From positions 1 through 64,000 of the forward strand of contig JADHSF010000002.1 in the NCBI GenBank assembly GCA_016777005.1: a stretch of DNA of 64,000 nt, read 5' to 3'. This DNA is from SAR86 cluster bacterium (GTDB lineage: Bacteria; Pseudomonadota; Gammaproteobacteria; Magnimaribacterales; Magnimaribacteraceae). Made by a program: the position numbers and the translations under genes. Positions within the stretch are counted from its first letter, which is position 1. Each line of letters starts with the position of its first letter. A model generated the notes under the pieces. The model did no database searches. It worked only from the letters and a program-made list of their open reading frames with translations, and was not told where the DNA came from. Positions 7,232-16,256 of the stretch are shown piece after piece.

Positions 7232-9442
7232 ATGAGTTCAGATTTAGTAGAAGTTTTAGTCCCCATCCCCTTGATGGAGAAATTCTCCTATTTTCCTCCA
7301 AAGAACAATACTTCTCTTTTAAAACAAGGATCAAGGGTTCTAATTCCTTTTGGTAAGAGAACACTAGTAGGTGTTGTATGGAGTTTTTCAAAAAAAGACT
7401 CCATAGATAAAAGAAAATATAGACACATTGTTGAAGTGCTAGACGAGGCACCTCTATTGGACGCCCATTCGATTAATTTAGCTGAATGGGCCTCTCGTTA
7501 TTACCATTACCCCTTAGGAGAGATAATTGCATACTTTTTCCCTCCTTCAATAAGAAAAGGTAAAGAAGCTAAATTCAGAGAGAGTAAATATTTAGAACTT
7601 ACTTCTAAGGGATCCTTTTTACAATCCGAGGATTTAGCTCGTGCTCCTATTCAACAAAAGTTATTAGCTCTTTTAAAGGAAAAGAAAGAAATAACCCTTA
7701 AGTCTGCTCAGGCCTTTGGAATAAGTACAACTGCGATCAATAGTCTTATTGAGAAAGGGTATATCAATAGATTCTCTAGAGAATTATCGCCATACAAAAA
7801 ATTAGAAAATAAAAAGTTATTGCCATCGAAGAAACTCAATCCAGAGCAAAAAGAAGCAGTGAAAGCTATCAATAGCGCACAAGGAAAGAATATAACCTTC
7901 TTATTGGATGGAATAACTGGAAGTGGAAAAACAGAGGTCTACTTGCAGGCAATTCAAGAAGTTGTTAATCAAGGCAAACAAGCTCTAATCCTCATCCCCG
8001 AGATAGGTCTTGCTCCTCAAGCAGAGGAAAGATTCAAAGAGTATTTTGGAGATAGGGTTATGTCTTTCCATTCTGCTAAAAATGATCGTGAGAAAGTTGA
8101 TGCATGGTTAGGAGCCTCTAGAGGCTTGGTTGATATTATTATTGGCACTCGTTCAAGCGTTTTCTTGCCGATGAAGAACCTAGGTATCATTATTGTAGAT
8201 GAGGAGCATGACCTTTCTTTTAAGCAAATGGATAAGTTTAGATATTCTGCTAGAGATATGGCTTTGTATAGAGCAAAACTTGAAAAAGTCCCCGTTGTTT
8301 TGGCATCAGCTACTCCATCTCTAGAAACATTAAAAAATGCAGAGGAAGATAAGTACAAAGTACTCAAGTTAAGTAAGAGGGCTACTGGAGCAAGTTTACC
8401 CACTTTTCAGGCTGTAGATTTACGAGGCAAAGAATTGAACGAAGGATTAAGTAAAGAACTGCTAGAGGCCACTCACTTGGAACTATCAAAGGGAAATCAG
8501 GTATTAATTTTCTTGAATAGACGAGGCTATGCCCCGTCAATGATTTGTAAAGTTTGTGGATGGATTTCCAATTGTGACAGATGTGATGCGCTTATGACTG
8601 TTCATAAGAATCCATTTAAGCTTCACTGCCATCACTGTGAGGCACAAAAAACTTATCCTAACAAATGTCAGTCTTGCGACTCTAATGATTTTTTGACCTA
8701 CGGTTTTGGCACGGAAAGAATTGAAGAGTTCTTGCAAGGTCATTTTCCAGAGGCGATGACTTTAAGAATAGATAGCGATTCAACAAGAAAGAAAGAAACA
8801 CTAAATGAGTATTTTAATGAAATAAGGAAAGGGAAGCCGATGATCTTATTAGGCACTCAGTTATTAGCTAAGGGCCATCATTTTCCGGATGTAACACTGG
8901 TTGGAATTATAGATGCAGATTCTGGCTTATTCAGTGCCGACTTCAGGGGAAGTGAACGAGTTGCTCAGTTGATGACTCAAGTTTCTGGACGAGCAGGAAG
9001 AGACAAAAAGCCAGGTCGGGTTATTTTGCAATCCTACTGTCCAGATCATCCTCAAATTGAAGAAATCATCACAGGAAGCTATGAAGGATTTGCAAAAAAA
9101 TTATTAGAAGAAAGAAAAAGTTCAAAGATCCCCCCGTTCACCTTTCAGGCCAAAATCTTTGCCGAATCCCCAAAAAGTTTAGTCAGTAGAGATTTCATTT
9201 TAAATTTACTGAATAGGGCAAACGTCGATGAAAAGGTGAAAGCCAATGTTCGTCTTGTAGGGCCTCTACCATCTGTCATGGAAAAAAAATCTGGTGTCTA
9301 CAGATGGGAATTAAGTATCTTTTCGGCCAGTAGATCAAATTTACATAAGTTCTTGGATGTGATGCAATCTAGGCTTTATGACGCGAAAGCATCGAAACAG
9401 GTGAGATGGGCCATTGATGTAGACCCATTGTCATCAATTTAG
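7232..9442 (+). CDS. priA: Primosomal protein N' (replication restart helicase PriA)
   Basis: The 736-aa protein shows the PriA order. A DNA-binding N-terminal domain comes first, then a helicase core with Walker A GITGSGKTE (about residue 229) and DEEH box (IIVDEEHDLSF). A zinc-binding insertion has CKVCGW, CDRC, CHHC and CQSC pairs (about residues 437-485). The second helicase lobe contains LLGTQLLAKGHHFPDVTLV and SGRAGR. PriA reloads DnaB at stalled forks. Length matches E. coli PriA (732 aa). The gene next to rpmE is a familiar gammaproteobacterial pairing. Its end overlaps the convergent SDR gene by 9 bp. Confidence 0.97.
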   Translation: MSSDLVEVLVPIPLMEKFSYFPPKNNTSLLKQGSRVLIPFGKRTLVGVVWSFSKKDSIDKRKYRHIVEVLDEAPLLDAHSINLAEWASRYYHYPLGEIIAYFFPPSIRKGKEAKFRESKYLELTSKGSFLQSEDLARAPIQQKLLALLKEKKEITLKSAQAFGISTTAINSLIEKGYINRFSRELSPYKKLENKKLLPSKKLNPEQKEAVKAINSAQGKNITFLLDGITGSGKTEVYLQAIQEVVNQGKQALILIPEIGLAPQAEERFKEYFGDRVMSFHSAKNDREKVDAWLGASRGLVDIIIGTRSSVFLPMKNLGIIIVDEEHDLSFKQMDKFRYSARDMALYRAKLEKVPVVLASATPSLETLKNAEEDKYKVLKLSKRATGASLPTFQAVDLRGKELNEGLSKELLEATHLELSKGNQVLIFLNRRGYAPSMICKVCGWISNCDRCDALMTVHKNPFKLHCHHCEAQKTYPNKCQSCDSNDFLTYGFGTERIEEFLQGHFPEAMTLRIDSDSTRKKETLNEYFNEIRKGKPMILLGTQLLAKGHHFPDVTLVGIIDADSGLFSADFRGSERVAQLMTQVSGRAGRDKKPGRVILQSYCPDHPQIEEIITGSYEGFAKKLLEERKSSKIPPFTFQAKIFAESPKSLVSRDFILNLLNRANVDEKVKANVRLVGPLPSVMEKKSGVYRWELSIFSASRSNLHKFLDVMQSRLYDAKASKQVRWAIDVDPLSSI

Positions 9443-10294
9443 GTTTATTCCTGTTAGCTCAGTACTAATCCTCCAAAGTGATTCAGATTGTTCTGTGCTT
9501 TTTGCAGCCTCTGAAATTTTTTCTATCTTACAGTCAACAAAATACTCTCCTGAGATGTTTTCAACCTCGGGCGATGAACAAAGATAAATAGAAGTTTCGG
9601 CGCCTTTGTCAGTTTTTCTTGCAAATGGTTTAGCTAGAAACATAAGAACGGTCCATAAAGTCTTATTATTATTTGATCCAATACCAGTACTAACGAAACC
9701 TGGGTGCAAGCAATTTACGGTTACCCCAAAATCAGAGAGCTTTGTGGATAGGGCTTTTGTAAACAAAATATTAGCCAATTTAGATTGTCCATAAACTTGC
9801 ATAGGTTTGTAGTTCTCTTTTGACTGTAAATCATCAAAATTCATATTTTTTACAAACTGATGTGCACCTGAAGCAACGTTAATAACCCTAGATCCTTCAG
9901 TTTGTTTAAGCTTTTCTGAAAGCATTAAAGTGAAAGTAAAGTAAGCGAGATGATTGACTGAAAAAACTTCTTCCAGTCCGTCAACTGTCTCATTTCGCTC
10001 TCTGTTCATTATTCCTGCGTTATTCAAAAGAATATCTAAGGGCTTATCCAAAGATAGAAATTGTTCGGCTGCTTTTTTAACCTGATCTTGAGACGATAGA
10101 TCAGCAATTATCATAGTGGCTTCTCGTCCAGAATCTTTTAATAGTTGTTCTTTTAGCTTATTTCCTTTTTCTTCATTTCTAGCAATAAAGATTATTTCTG
10201 CACCCATTTTATTGAGTTCTTTTGCTGATTCTTCTCCAATTCCATTTGTAGCACCTGTTATTAAACAAACTTTATTTTCTAAGTGTTGATCCAT
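9434..10294 (-). CDS. Short-chain dehydrogenase/reductase, retinol dehydrogenase-like
   Basis: This 286-aa classical SDR has the cofactor motif TGATNGIG (residues 14-21), the NNAGIM stretch, and a catalytic Ser/YGQSK set (VINVASGAHQF ... YGQSK). The overall pattern resembles RDH11-14/WWOX-like SDRs, which favour NADP(H) and lipophilic alcohols or aldehydes. The substrate cannot be read from sequence. It is a single gene between convergent priA and a divergent methyltransferase gene, with about 40 bp for promoters on that side. Confidence 0.85.
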   Translation of the reverse strand: MDQHLENKVCLITGATNGIGEESAKELNKMGAEIIFIARNEEKGNKLKEQLLKDSGREATMIIADLSSQDQVKKAAEQFLSLDKPLDILLNNAGIMNRERNETVDGLEEVFSVNHLAYFTFTLMLSEKLKQTEGSRVINVASGAHQFVKNMNFDDLQSKENYKPMQVYGQSKLANILFTKALSTKLSDFGVTVNCLHPGFVSTGIGSNNNKTLWTVLMFLAKPFARKTDKGAETSIYLCSSPEVENISGEYFVDCKIEKISEAAKSTEQSESLWRISTELTGINLN

Positions 10295-10334
10295 TGTTAT
10301 TGCCTTTAATCTTTGTAAGTATTAGATTTAATCT

Positions 10335-10955
10335 ATGAGTCTATATGAAAAATATGTTCTGCCAAAATTTCTTAATTGTGCATGTGGATCAAAGCCAGTT
10401 GCCCGTCAAAGGGAGAAGGTGGTTCCTCTAGCCGAAGGGAAGGTGCTTGAAATCGGTATCGGCTCAGGCCTTAACCTACCTTTTTATGATAAGACTAAAG
10501 TAGATGAAATCTGGGGCCTAGATCCTTCTGAGGAGCTGAGTGAGATGGCTAGAGCAGTTGCAATCCAAGAAGGCATGGAGGTTAACTTCATATCTTCTGG
10601 CGCTGAAGAGATTCCTTTGCCTGATGATCATTTTGATTCTGTTTTAATCACCTACACCATGTGTACTATCCCAGAAGTCATTAGAGCTAATACAGAAATT
10701 AGAAGAGTTCTTAAAAGCCAAGGAAAGATGATATTTTGTGAGCATGGAGCCGCACCTGATGACAATATAAGAAAATGGCAAAAAAGAATAAATCCTTTTT
10801 GGGGAAAGATTGCTGGCGGATGTAATATTAATAGAAATATTCCCTCATTGATCCAAGAATCAGGCTTCGATATTATTGAGATGGAAGAAATGTATCTTCC
10901 TAATACACCCAAGATCGCCGGGTATAACTTTTGGGGTTACGCGGTAAGTAAATAA
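10335..10955 (+). CDS. Class I SAM-dependent methyltransferase (METTL7/UbiE-like)
   Basis: The 206-aa protein contains SAM motif I LEIGIGSGLNLPFY, an acidic residue after beta2 (GLDPSEEL), motif II SVLITYTMC and the late FCEHG strand. The GCNINRNIPSLI region is typical of METTL7-like methyltransferases. Members methylate lipids, thiols or quinone precursors, so the substrate here is open. The stop overlaps the following EF-hand esterase start by 1 bp (TAATG), so the two are coupled. Confidence 0.8.
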   Translation: MSLYEKYVLPKFLNCACGSKPVARQREKVVPLAEGKVLEIGIGSGLNLPFYDKTKVDEIWGLDPSEELSEMARAVAIQEGMEVNFISSGAEEIPLPDDHFDSVLITYTMCTIPEVIRANTEIRRVLKSQGKMIFCEHGAAPDDNIRKWQKRINPFWGKIAGGCNINRNIPSLIQESGFDIIEMEEMYLPNTPKIAGYNFWGYAVSK

Positions 10956-12034
10956 TGAAAGTCAGATGGGTCCTTTTAAGCCTGTTCCTGATAACAATCG
11001 CTTCTCAATATAAGACGATCCTAGCTTTTGTTGGGACAGAAATCGCCATCTACAGCATCAAACAACTAGATAAAAATTCTGATGGTCAAATAATAAAATC
11101 AGAGTGGCCGGGATTGGGATTCTCACTAATAGATTTTGATAGAGACGGCATTGCCAGTGACGAAGAGTTAAGATCTTTTCTGAGAGAGTACTCTAAAGAA
11201 TTTTCTTGGGAGAATGAGGCAAGTGAAAGGTTTGATTTGCCTGAACAGTTAAAACATGAATCCTTCATCAGTAGTTCAATGCAGATTCCAGTTGGATACT
11301 ACATTTATATTCCAGATTCTTATGTTAAAAATCTAGAAAAAGAATTTAGAACCGTTTATTACCTTCATGGCGGAAGACCAGGCAACGAAGCAAGGTCGGT
11401 TTTTTTGTCATCCTTCATTCACGAACTCTTCATGAGTGAATCCTTAGATCCTGCTTTATATATTTTTGTAAATGGCGGAGAGCTTAGTCATTACAACTCC
11501 GATGAGATGGGTTCTTATGGAGAGGACGTTTTTATAAATGAGTTAATTCCACATATAGATGCAACATACCGAACAATAGCAAAAAGATCAGGAAGAGGTC
11601 TGGAAGGTTTCTCGCAGGGGGGACGAGGAGCAACAAGATATATGTTCAAATATCCTGAGCTCTTTGGAACAGTCTCTGCGGGAGGAGGGTCTTATATGAT
11701 TGAAAAAATGATACAAGACAACAAAGGATATGAGGATGACCCAAGAGGGGTAAAATCCGATGTCTATTATGTCGGAGAAGGGAATGATACCTATTCCTTG
11801 GCTAAGAAGCACAAGGAGTCAGGCAAGGAGACTCCTAAGTTACTACTCTGGTCCGGAGCAGAAGATCCAAATTTATCTAGTATTAGAGAGTACAAGTCTT
11901 ATTTAGATGAATTAAAGATTGACCACGAATTTCTTCTTGCAAAAGAAGTAGATCACAATCCTTTTATTTTTTATGAAAAATTAGGAAAAAATTTGATAAA
12001 TTTTCATCAAGGAGAGATAAATTATGTTCATTAG
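10955..12034 (+). CDS. EF-hand-containing secreted esterase (Fes/esterase D-like alpha/beta hydrolase)
   Basis: An N-terminal hydrophobic segment (about residues 4-28) acts as signal peptide or anchor. Two canonical 12-residue EF-hand loops follow, DKNSDGQIIKSE and DFDRDGIASDEE (about residues 39-70). The rest is an esterase domain with YYLHGGRPG (oxyanion region), the nucleophile elbow GFSQGG, an Asp in SGAEDPN and a His in VDHNPF. It probably hydrolyses esters outside the cytoplasm with calcium-dependent folding. Its 3' end overlaps the next esterase by 11 bp. Fusion of EF-hands to this esterase fold is unusual. The substrate is unknown. Confidence 0.75.
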   Translation: MKVRWVLLSLFLITIASQYKTILAFVGTEIAIYSIKQLDKNSDGQIIKSEWPGLGFSLIDFDRDGIASDEELRSFLREYSKEFSWENEASERFDLPEQLKHESFISSSMQIPVGYYIYIPDSYVKNLEKEFRTVYYLHGGRPGNEARSVFLSSFIHELFMSESLDPALYIFVNGGELSHYNSDEMGSYGEDVFINELIPHIDATYRTIAKRSGRGLEGFSQGGRGATRYMFKYPELFGTVSAGGGSYMIEKMIQDNKGYEDDPRGVKSDVYYVGEGNDTYSLAKKHKESGKETPKLLLWSGAEDPNLSSIREYKSYLDELKIDHEFLLAKEVDHNPFIFYEKLGKNLINFHQGEINYVH

Positions 12035-12935
12035 GCTAGCAATTGTATGTTTCTTATTTCATGCTTCGACGCTCTTAAGTGACCAAAGGATAATTATTCA
12101 TGACGGTATAGAAAGGGAATACATAATCCACATTCCTATGAATCTTACTGAGGATTCACCGATTGTATTTGTTATTCATGGTTTCACAGGTTCTGCTAAA
12201 CAGATCATGGAGTATTCTGGAATGAATGCGATCGCAGACAAAGAAAGCTTCATTGTTGTTTACCCTCAAGGAACTATAGATAGTAGCGGAAATACTTTTT
12301 TTAATGTTGGGTATGAATTTCATAATGGCTCGAAAATTGATGATGTATCTTTTATTCGAGAACTTTTTATCTCTCTTTCTCAAGAATATAGTCTCAAAAG
12401 AAAACGTGCTTTTGCTACCGGAATGTCTAATGGAGGTGATATGAGTTATCTTTTAGCTTGTACTTCTGCAGACTTATTTAGAGCAGTTGCTCCTGTAGCA
12501 GGTTCATTAATGAACAAGATTAAAGATAAATGTGAGACTCAATACCCCGTACCAATTTTTGAAATACATGGCACCGGAGATCAAATTACATTGTTCGATG
12601 GTGATATGAAAAATACTGGAGGCTGGGGAGCTTATTATGACTTACCTTCAACAATTAATTTTTTCGCCGAGGCATACAATTTAGACAAAAAAAATATTAA
12701 AGAGATTATTAGTAAAAAGGACGGTGCTGAATATGATATTTTCTTTGAGCGCCATTGGTCCGATAATTCTGAAGAAGAAGTTTGGATGTATAAGATAATT
12801 GATGGAAGGCATGTGTGGCCAGGTATAAGGATTAATTGGTGGAATAGCCCCATTTTCTGGTACTACTTTGGGTCTGGGAATGAAGATATCAATGCTTCTG
12901 AAGAAGTATGGGCATTCTTCAAAAAATATTTATAA
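12024..12935 (+). CDS. Secreted PHB depolymerase / feruloyl esterase-like (LpqC family) hydrolase
   Basis: The 303-aa product begins with a signal peptide (MFIRLAIVCFLFHASTLLS). It contains FVIHGFTGSAKQ (oxyanion hole), the nucleophile motif GMSNGGDMSY, FEIHGTGDQITLFDG (acid) and GRHVWPG with the catalytic His. This is the LpqC/esterase PHB family acting on polyesters or feruloyl/acetyl esters. An ATG with GGAGAG upstream lies within the end of the preceding esterase gene, so the methyltransferase and both esterases form one transcription unit. It is convergent with the Anbu gene. Confidence 0.82.
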   Translation: MFIRLAIVCFLFHASTLLSDQRIIIHDGIEREYIIHIPMNLTEDSPIVFVIHGFTGSAKQIMEYSGMNAIADKESFIVVYPQGTIDSSGNTFFNVGYEFHNGSKIDDVSFIRELFISLSQEYSLKRKRAFATGMSNGGDMSYLLACTSADLFRAVAPVAGSLMNKIKDKCETQYPVPIFEIHGTGDQITLFDGDMKNTGGWGAYYDLPSTINFFAEAYNLDKKNIKEIISKKDGAEYDIFFERHWSDNSEEEVWMYKIIDGRHVWPGIRINWWNSPIFWYYFGSGNEDINASEEVWAFFKKYL

Positions 12936-12942
12936 ACAGTAT

Positions 12943-13677
12943 TTAATTATTATCTTCCCAGCTGAACTTAGGTAATGAATGTATGGCATCTGTGAGTTTA
13001 TGTGCCCAAGTATCAGATAGTTCTTTGAAATATGGCGATTCGAGTTTGTATCTTCCTTGATAATCTAAATGCATCTGATCTTTCTTGTAGACTACAAAAT
13101 CTATTGGGGGTCCCACGGTTAAATCGCTCCTCATTGTTGAATCGAGTGATAGAAGAGCAACCCTAGCCGAGTCTGCAATAGGTGTTTTTTTGTTGATCAT
13201 CCTATCTAAAATAGGTTTGCCATATTTTGTCTCTCCTATTTGAAGGAAAGGATTATCTGTAGAAGCGTAAATATAATTACCTTCAGGATAGATCAATAAG
13301 ATATTTGGTTCTTGATTCTTTATTTGACCCCCAAGAATAAAATAAGAACCCATAAGTGCTGATTGATTTTGAACTTCTAATGATTGACTATAGATCTCAG
13401 TATTTAGTTTCCCTATGTATGCTGCAACAGCTTCTAGATCTTCACAAAGATTAAGATTTATTTCTGGAGAAGGAGAGTTTATATCTTTTTCTAACTGATG
13501 ATAAACCGCTTGAGAGGTAGCTAAATTGCCTGCTGTTAAGATTACAAATGCTCTATCTCCAACATTGTAGGTAAACATCTTAGAATAGGTATTGACATTG
13601 TCTAAGCCGGCATTCGTTCTAGAATCAGAGGCGAAGACAAGTCCTTCATTTACTTTTATGGCTAGGCAATAAGACAT
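12943..13677 (-). CDS. Anbu, proteasome-type peptidase (bacterial proteasome homologue)
   Basis: The 244-aa sequence starts MSYCLAIKVNEGLVFASDSR and continues TNAG, then SKMFTYNVGDRAFVILTAGN, matching the Anbu (COG3484) family. In that family, removal of Met exposes residue 2 as the N-terminal nucleophile. Here residue 2 is Ser where the family usually has Thr. The DSRTNAG motif and the Lys in SKMF are present, so the Ntn-hydrolase site looks otherwise intact. Anbu genes are typically linked to circularly permuted ATP-grasp and alpha-E genes, and these are exactly its divergent neighbours. The substrate is unknown. Ser can act in Ntn hydrolases, so activity is possible but unproven. Confidence 0.9.
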   Translation of the reverse strand: MSYCLAIKVNEGLVFASDSRTNAGLDNVNTYSKMFTYNVGDRAFVILTAGNLATSQAVYHQLEKDINSPSPEINLNLCEDLEAVAAYIGKLNTEIYSQSLEVQNQSALMGSYFILGGQIKNQEPNILLIYPEGNYIYASTDNPFLQIGETKYGKPILDRMINKKTPIADSARVALLSLDSTMRSDLTVGPPIDFVVYKKDQMHLDYQGRYKLESPYFKELSDTWAHKLTDAIHSLPKFSWEDNN

Positions 13678-13886
13678 GTTTATATAGAAACATGCAATCT
13701 ATATGCCAAAAATACTTTTTATACCTGTTATTCTAGTTTCCTTTTAAAATACTTTACTTAAGATGCTTTTAGGTACTTTCATGCCTTGATTCTTATTCCT
13801 ATCCCTGGATACAGAGCACTCTTATAGTGCGTTTCAGCGCAATAAAGATCAAAATATATTGGCTTCTTAATTGCATACAATTATTT
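13678..13886. promoter_or_regulatory. Divergent intergenic region between the Anbu gene and the ATP-grasp operon
   Basis: About 209 bp separate the Anbu ATG from the preferred ATP-grasp ATG, one of the longest gaps outside the rRNA operon. It must hold the promoters for both directions. A perfect inverted repeat GCACT-CTTAT-AGTGC sits at 13816-13830 and is a possible operator or hairpin. I could not assign clear -35/-10 pairs. Confidence 0.4.
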
Positions 13887-15335
13887 ATGACAAATATTTG
13901 GAAGAAATACTCAGCTTCCCCTTTTTTTGATGAGTATTTTAACTCATCAAAAAGATTTAGACCTCACACAAGTCAGATAGGAAAGTATATAGGTTCATTA
14001 AATTCTAAAGAATTAGATGACATAAATAATGCTACAGAATCAGCAATCAAATCAATGGGCATTTCTTTTAGAGTTTATTCGGAGGAATACATTGATGGCC
14101 AAGATCGTTCTTGGCCCTTAGACTTTATTCCGCGTCTTATAAGAAAAAAGGAGTGGAACAAAGTCGAGTCAGGCTTGAAACAAAGGGTTAAGGCACTAAA
14201 TCTTTTTATAGAAGACTGTTATAACGATCAAAAATTTCTTTCAGAAAGCGATATGGAAGAGTCCTTAGTAACAGATTCTCCTGCTTTTAAAGAGTATTGC
14301 CTAGGAATGAAACTTAAACATAATTCTTGGTCAAGTATTTGTGGATCTGACTTGATTAAAGATAGAGATGGTATTTTTTATGTTTTAGAGGATAACCTTA
14401 GAGTGCCCTCTGGCGTGGGTTATATGCTAGAGAATAGATCTATTATGAAGAGAGTATTTCCGGATCTTTTTAAGCACTATGGCGTTATGCCGGTTAGTTC
14501 ATATCCATCTAAGCTATACGAAACACTAGTATCTCTAAGTTACTCAAGAAGTAAGCAGCCCGAAATAGTTCTTTTAACTCCCGGTATATACAATTCTGCT
14601 TATTTTGAACATTCATATTTAGCCCAACAAATGGGAATAGATATTGTGCAAGGATCTGACTTAGTAGTCCTAAAAGATAACTTTGTTTATAAAAAGACCA
14701 TAGAAGGTCTTGTGAGAGTTGATGTGATTTATCGTCGTATTGATGACGATTATCTTGACCCTATGAAGGGCAATAAAAATTCTGTTTTAGGTGTGGCCGG
14801 TTTAATTGATTGCTGGAGGAAAAAAAATGTATCTATTATCAATGCCCCAGGATGCGGAATAGCAGATGATAAGGCTGTTTATTCTTTTGTACCGGAGATG
14901 ATTAGATACTTTTTGAAGGAAGAGCCTTTGATAAGTAACCTTAAAACCTATCTGATGACGGACAATAAAAGCCGAGACCTAATATCAAAACAATTTAAAG
15001 ACTTTGTAATTAAACCAGTAGCTGAGTCAGGCGGTTATGGCATAGTCATAGGAAAAAATGCTTCGCCAAAAGAAAAAAAACAAACCTTACAATCCATAAA
15101 AAATGATCCACGTAATTACATAGCACAGCCATTAGCCTTGCTATCTACTTCACCTACTTTTGATAAGGGCTCTATTGAGCCAAGACACTTAGACTTAAGG
15201 CCTTTTGTCTTAAGTGGTGAAAAAAGTTATGTAACTGTCGGAGGTCTAACAAGAGTAGCATTGCAAAAAGGCTCAACAGTTGTAAATTCGTCTCAAGGAG
15301 GCGGCAGTAAAGATACTTGGATAGTGGATAAATAA
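13887..15335 (+). CDS. Circularly permuted ATP-grasp protein (COG2308)
   Basis: The family start (SPFFDEYFNSSKRFRPH), the GVMPVSSYPSKLYETL region and a late FVIKPVAESGGYGIVIGKN nucleotide-binding segment mark a circularly permuted ATP-grasp of the DUF404/DUF407 type. Such proteins are predicted peptide or amide ligases. The ORF track start at 13827 is a GTG that adds a hydrophobic 20-residue leader not seen in relatives. I prefer the ATG at 13887 (482 aa). Neither has a good ribosome site. The alpha-E gene follows after 2 bp, so the two form an operon divergent from the Anbu gene. Confidence 0.85.
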   Translation: MTNIWKKYSASPFFDEYFNSSKRFRPHTSQIGKYIGSLNSKELDDINNATESAIKSMGISFRVYSEEYIDGQDRSWPLDFIPRLIRKKEWNKVESGLKQRVKALNLFIEDCYNDQKFLSESDMEESLVTDSPAFKEYCLGMKLKHNSWSSICGSDLIKDRDGIFYVLEDNLRVPSGVGYMLENRSIMKRVFPDLFKHYGVMPVSSYPSKLYETLVSLSYSRSKQPEIVLLTPGIYNSAYFEHSYLAQQMGIDIVQGSDLVVLKDNFVYKKTIEGLVRVDVIYRRIDDDYLDPMKGNKNSVLGVAGLIDCWRKKNVSIINAPGCGIADDKAVYSFVPEMIRYFLKEEPLISNLKTYLMTDNKSRDLISKQFKDFVIKPVAESGGYGIVIGKNASPKEKKQTLQSIKNDPRNYIAQPLALLSTSPTFDKGSIEPRHLDLRPFVLSGEKSYVTVGGLTRVALQKGSTVVNSSQGGGSKDTWIVDK

Positions 15336-15337
15336 TT

Positions 15338-16255
15338 ATGTTGAGTAGAGATGCTGAGCATTTATATTGGCTATCAAGATATGTTGAGCGAGTAGAAAAT
15401 ATAGCCAGGTTAATAAATGTAAATGCAGAATTAATGTTGGACTTTCCAGGTGACAAAACCCTTGGCTGGAAATCATTGATAGATACTTTAGACACACTCG
15501 AAATATATGAAAGAAAATATGTAACTTTCAAGGAAGCAAATGTAATAAATTTTCTTTCTTCCGAAATGAAAAATCCTAACTCAATTAAAAATTGTCTCAT
15601 TAAAGCATCTTACAATGTTAAGGAAACAAGAGATTACTTGCCTCCTGCGTCTACGGAACAGATTAATAATCTCTTAAATGAATTTAATTTGAGTCAATCT
15701 AAGTTACTAAGAAATAATGCTAAGGATCTATATAAACTTATAGAAGGATCGCAGAGATTTTTTGGAATTATTAATGATAATTTCTCTAATGGGTTTGTAT
15801 ATGAATTTATCCGGCTTGGGAGATATATAGAGAGAGTAGATATGGTTTCAAGAACACTTGATACTTTGACGGTGTCTAAGAAAGAATCCCAGACTCACGA
15901 TTTTGCTACTTTGGAGTGGGCAAGTCTGCTCAGAAATTTATCAGCTTATGCGGCCTACCGAGATGAAGCAAAAGGTGAGATAGTTAGAGCTAATGTCATA
16001 AAATTCTTATTTAAGAATAAAGGGTTTCCAAGATCCATCAATACTTGTCTTAGGGAGATAGACAGAGGCGTTGCAGCACTCCCAAATAACAAGCTTTTGA
16101 AACAAGAAGTTTACAAACTCATCGAAAGGGTCAGTTATTCCCGGATTGAGAATTATGATGATGATCAGTTACATCATTTTCTAGACAGTTTTCAGAAGAA
16201 GGTTAACCACTTCGACCAGAGAATTCACAAAAGCTGGTTTCAGCTTCATGGATAG
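15338..16255 (+). CDS. Alpha-E domain protein (COG2307)
   Basis: The 305-aa all-helical protein opens with MLSRDAEHLYWLSRYVERVE, the standard start of the alpha-E (DUF403) family, and contains the second signature FIRLGRYIERVDMVSR. The family is consistently fused to or adjacent to circularly permuted ATP-grasp proteins. It is thought to assist in amide-bond formation, but no biochemical role is established. It starts 2 bp after the ATP-grasp stop and is surely co-translated. The transglutaminase-like gene usually found next is absent; a convergent TauD-like gene begins 1 bp beyond. Confidence 0.9.
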   Translation: MLSRDAEHLYWLSRYVERVENIARLINVNAELMLDFPGDKTLGWKSLIDTLDTLEIYERKYVTFKEANVINFLSSEMKNPNSIKNCLIKASYNVKETRDYLPPASTEQINNLLNEFNLSQSKLLRNNAKDLYKLIEGSQRFFGIINDNFSNGFVYEFIRLGRYIERVDMVSRTLDTLTVSKKESQTHDFATLEWASLLRNLSAYAAYRDEAKGEIVRANVIKFLFKNKGFPRSINTCLREIDRGVAALPNNKLLKQEVYKLIERVSYSRIENYDDDQLHHFLDSFQKKVNHFDQRIHKSWFQLHG

Positions 16256-16256
16256 T

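Noticed and set aside
13827-13886. Hydrophobic 20-residue leader of the ATP-grasp ORF as a signal peptide
   Set aside because: It depends on a GTG without ribosome site, and the family is cytoplasmic and starts near the ATG at 13887.
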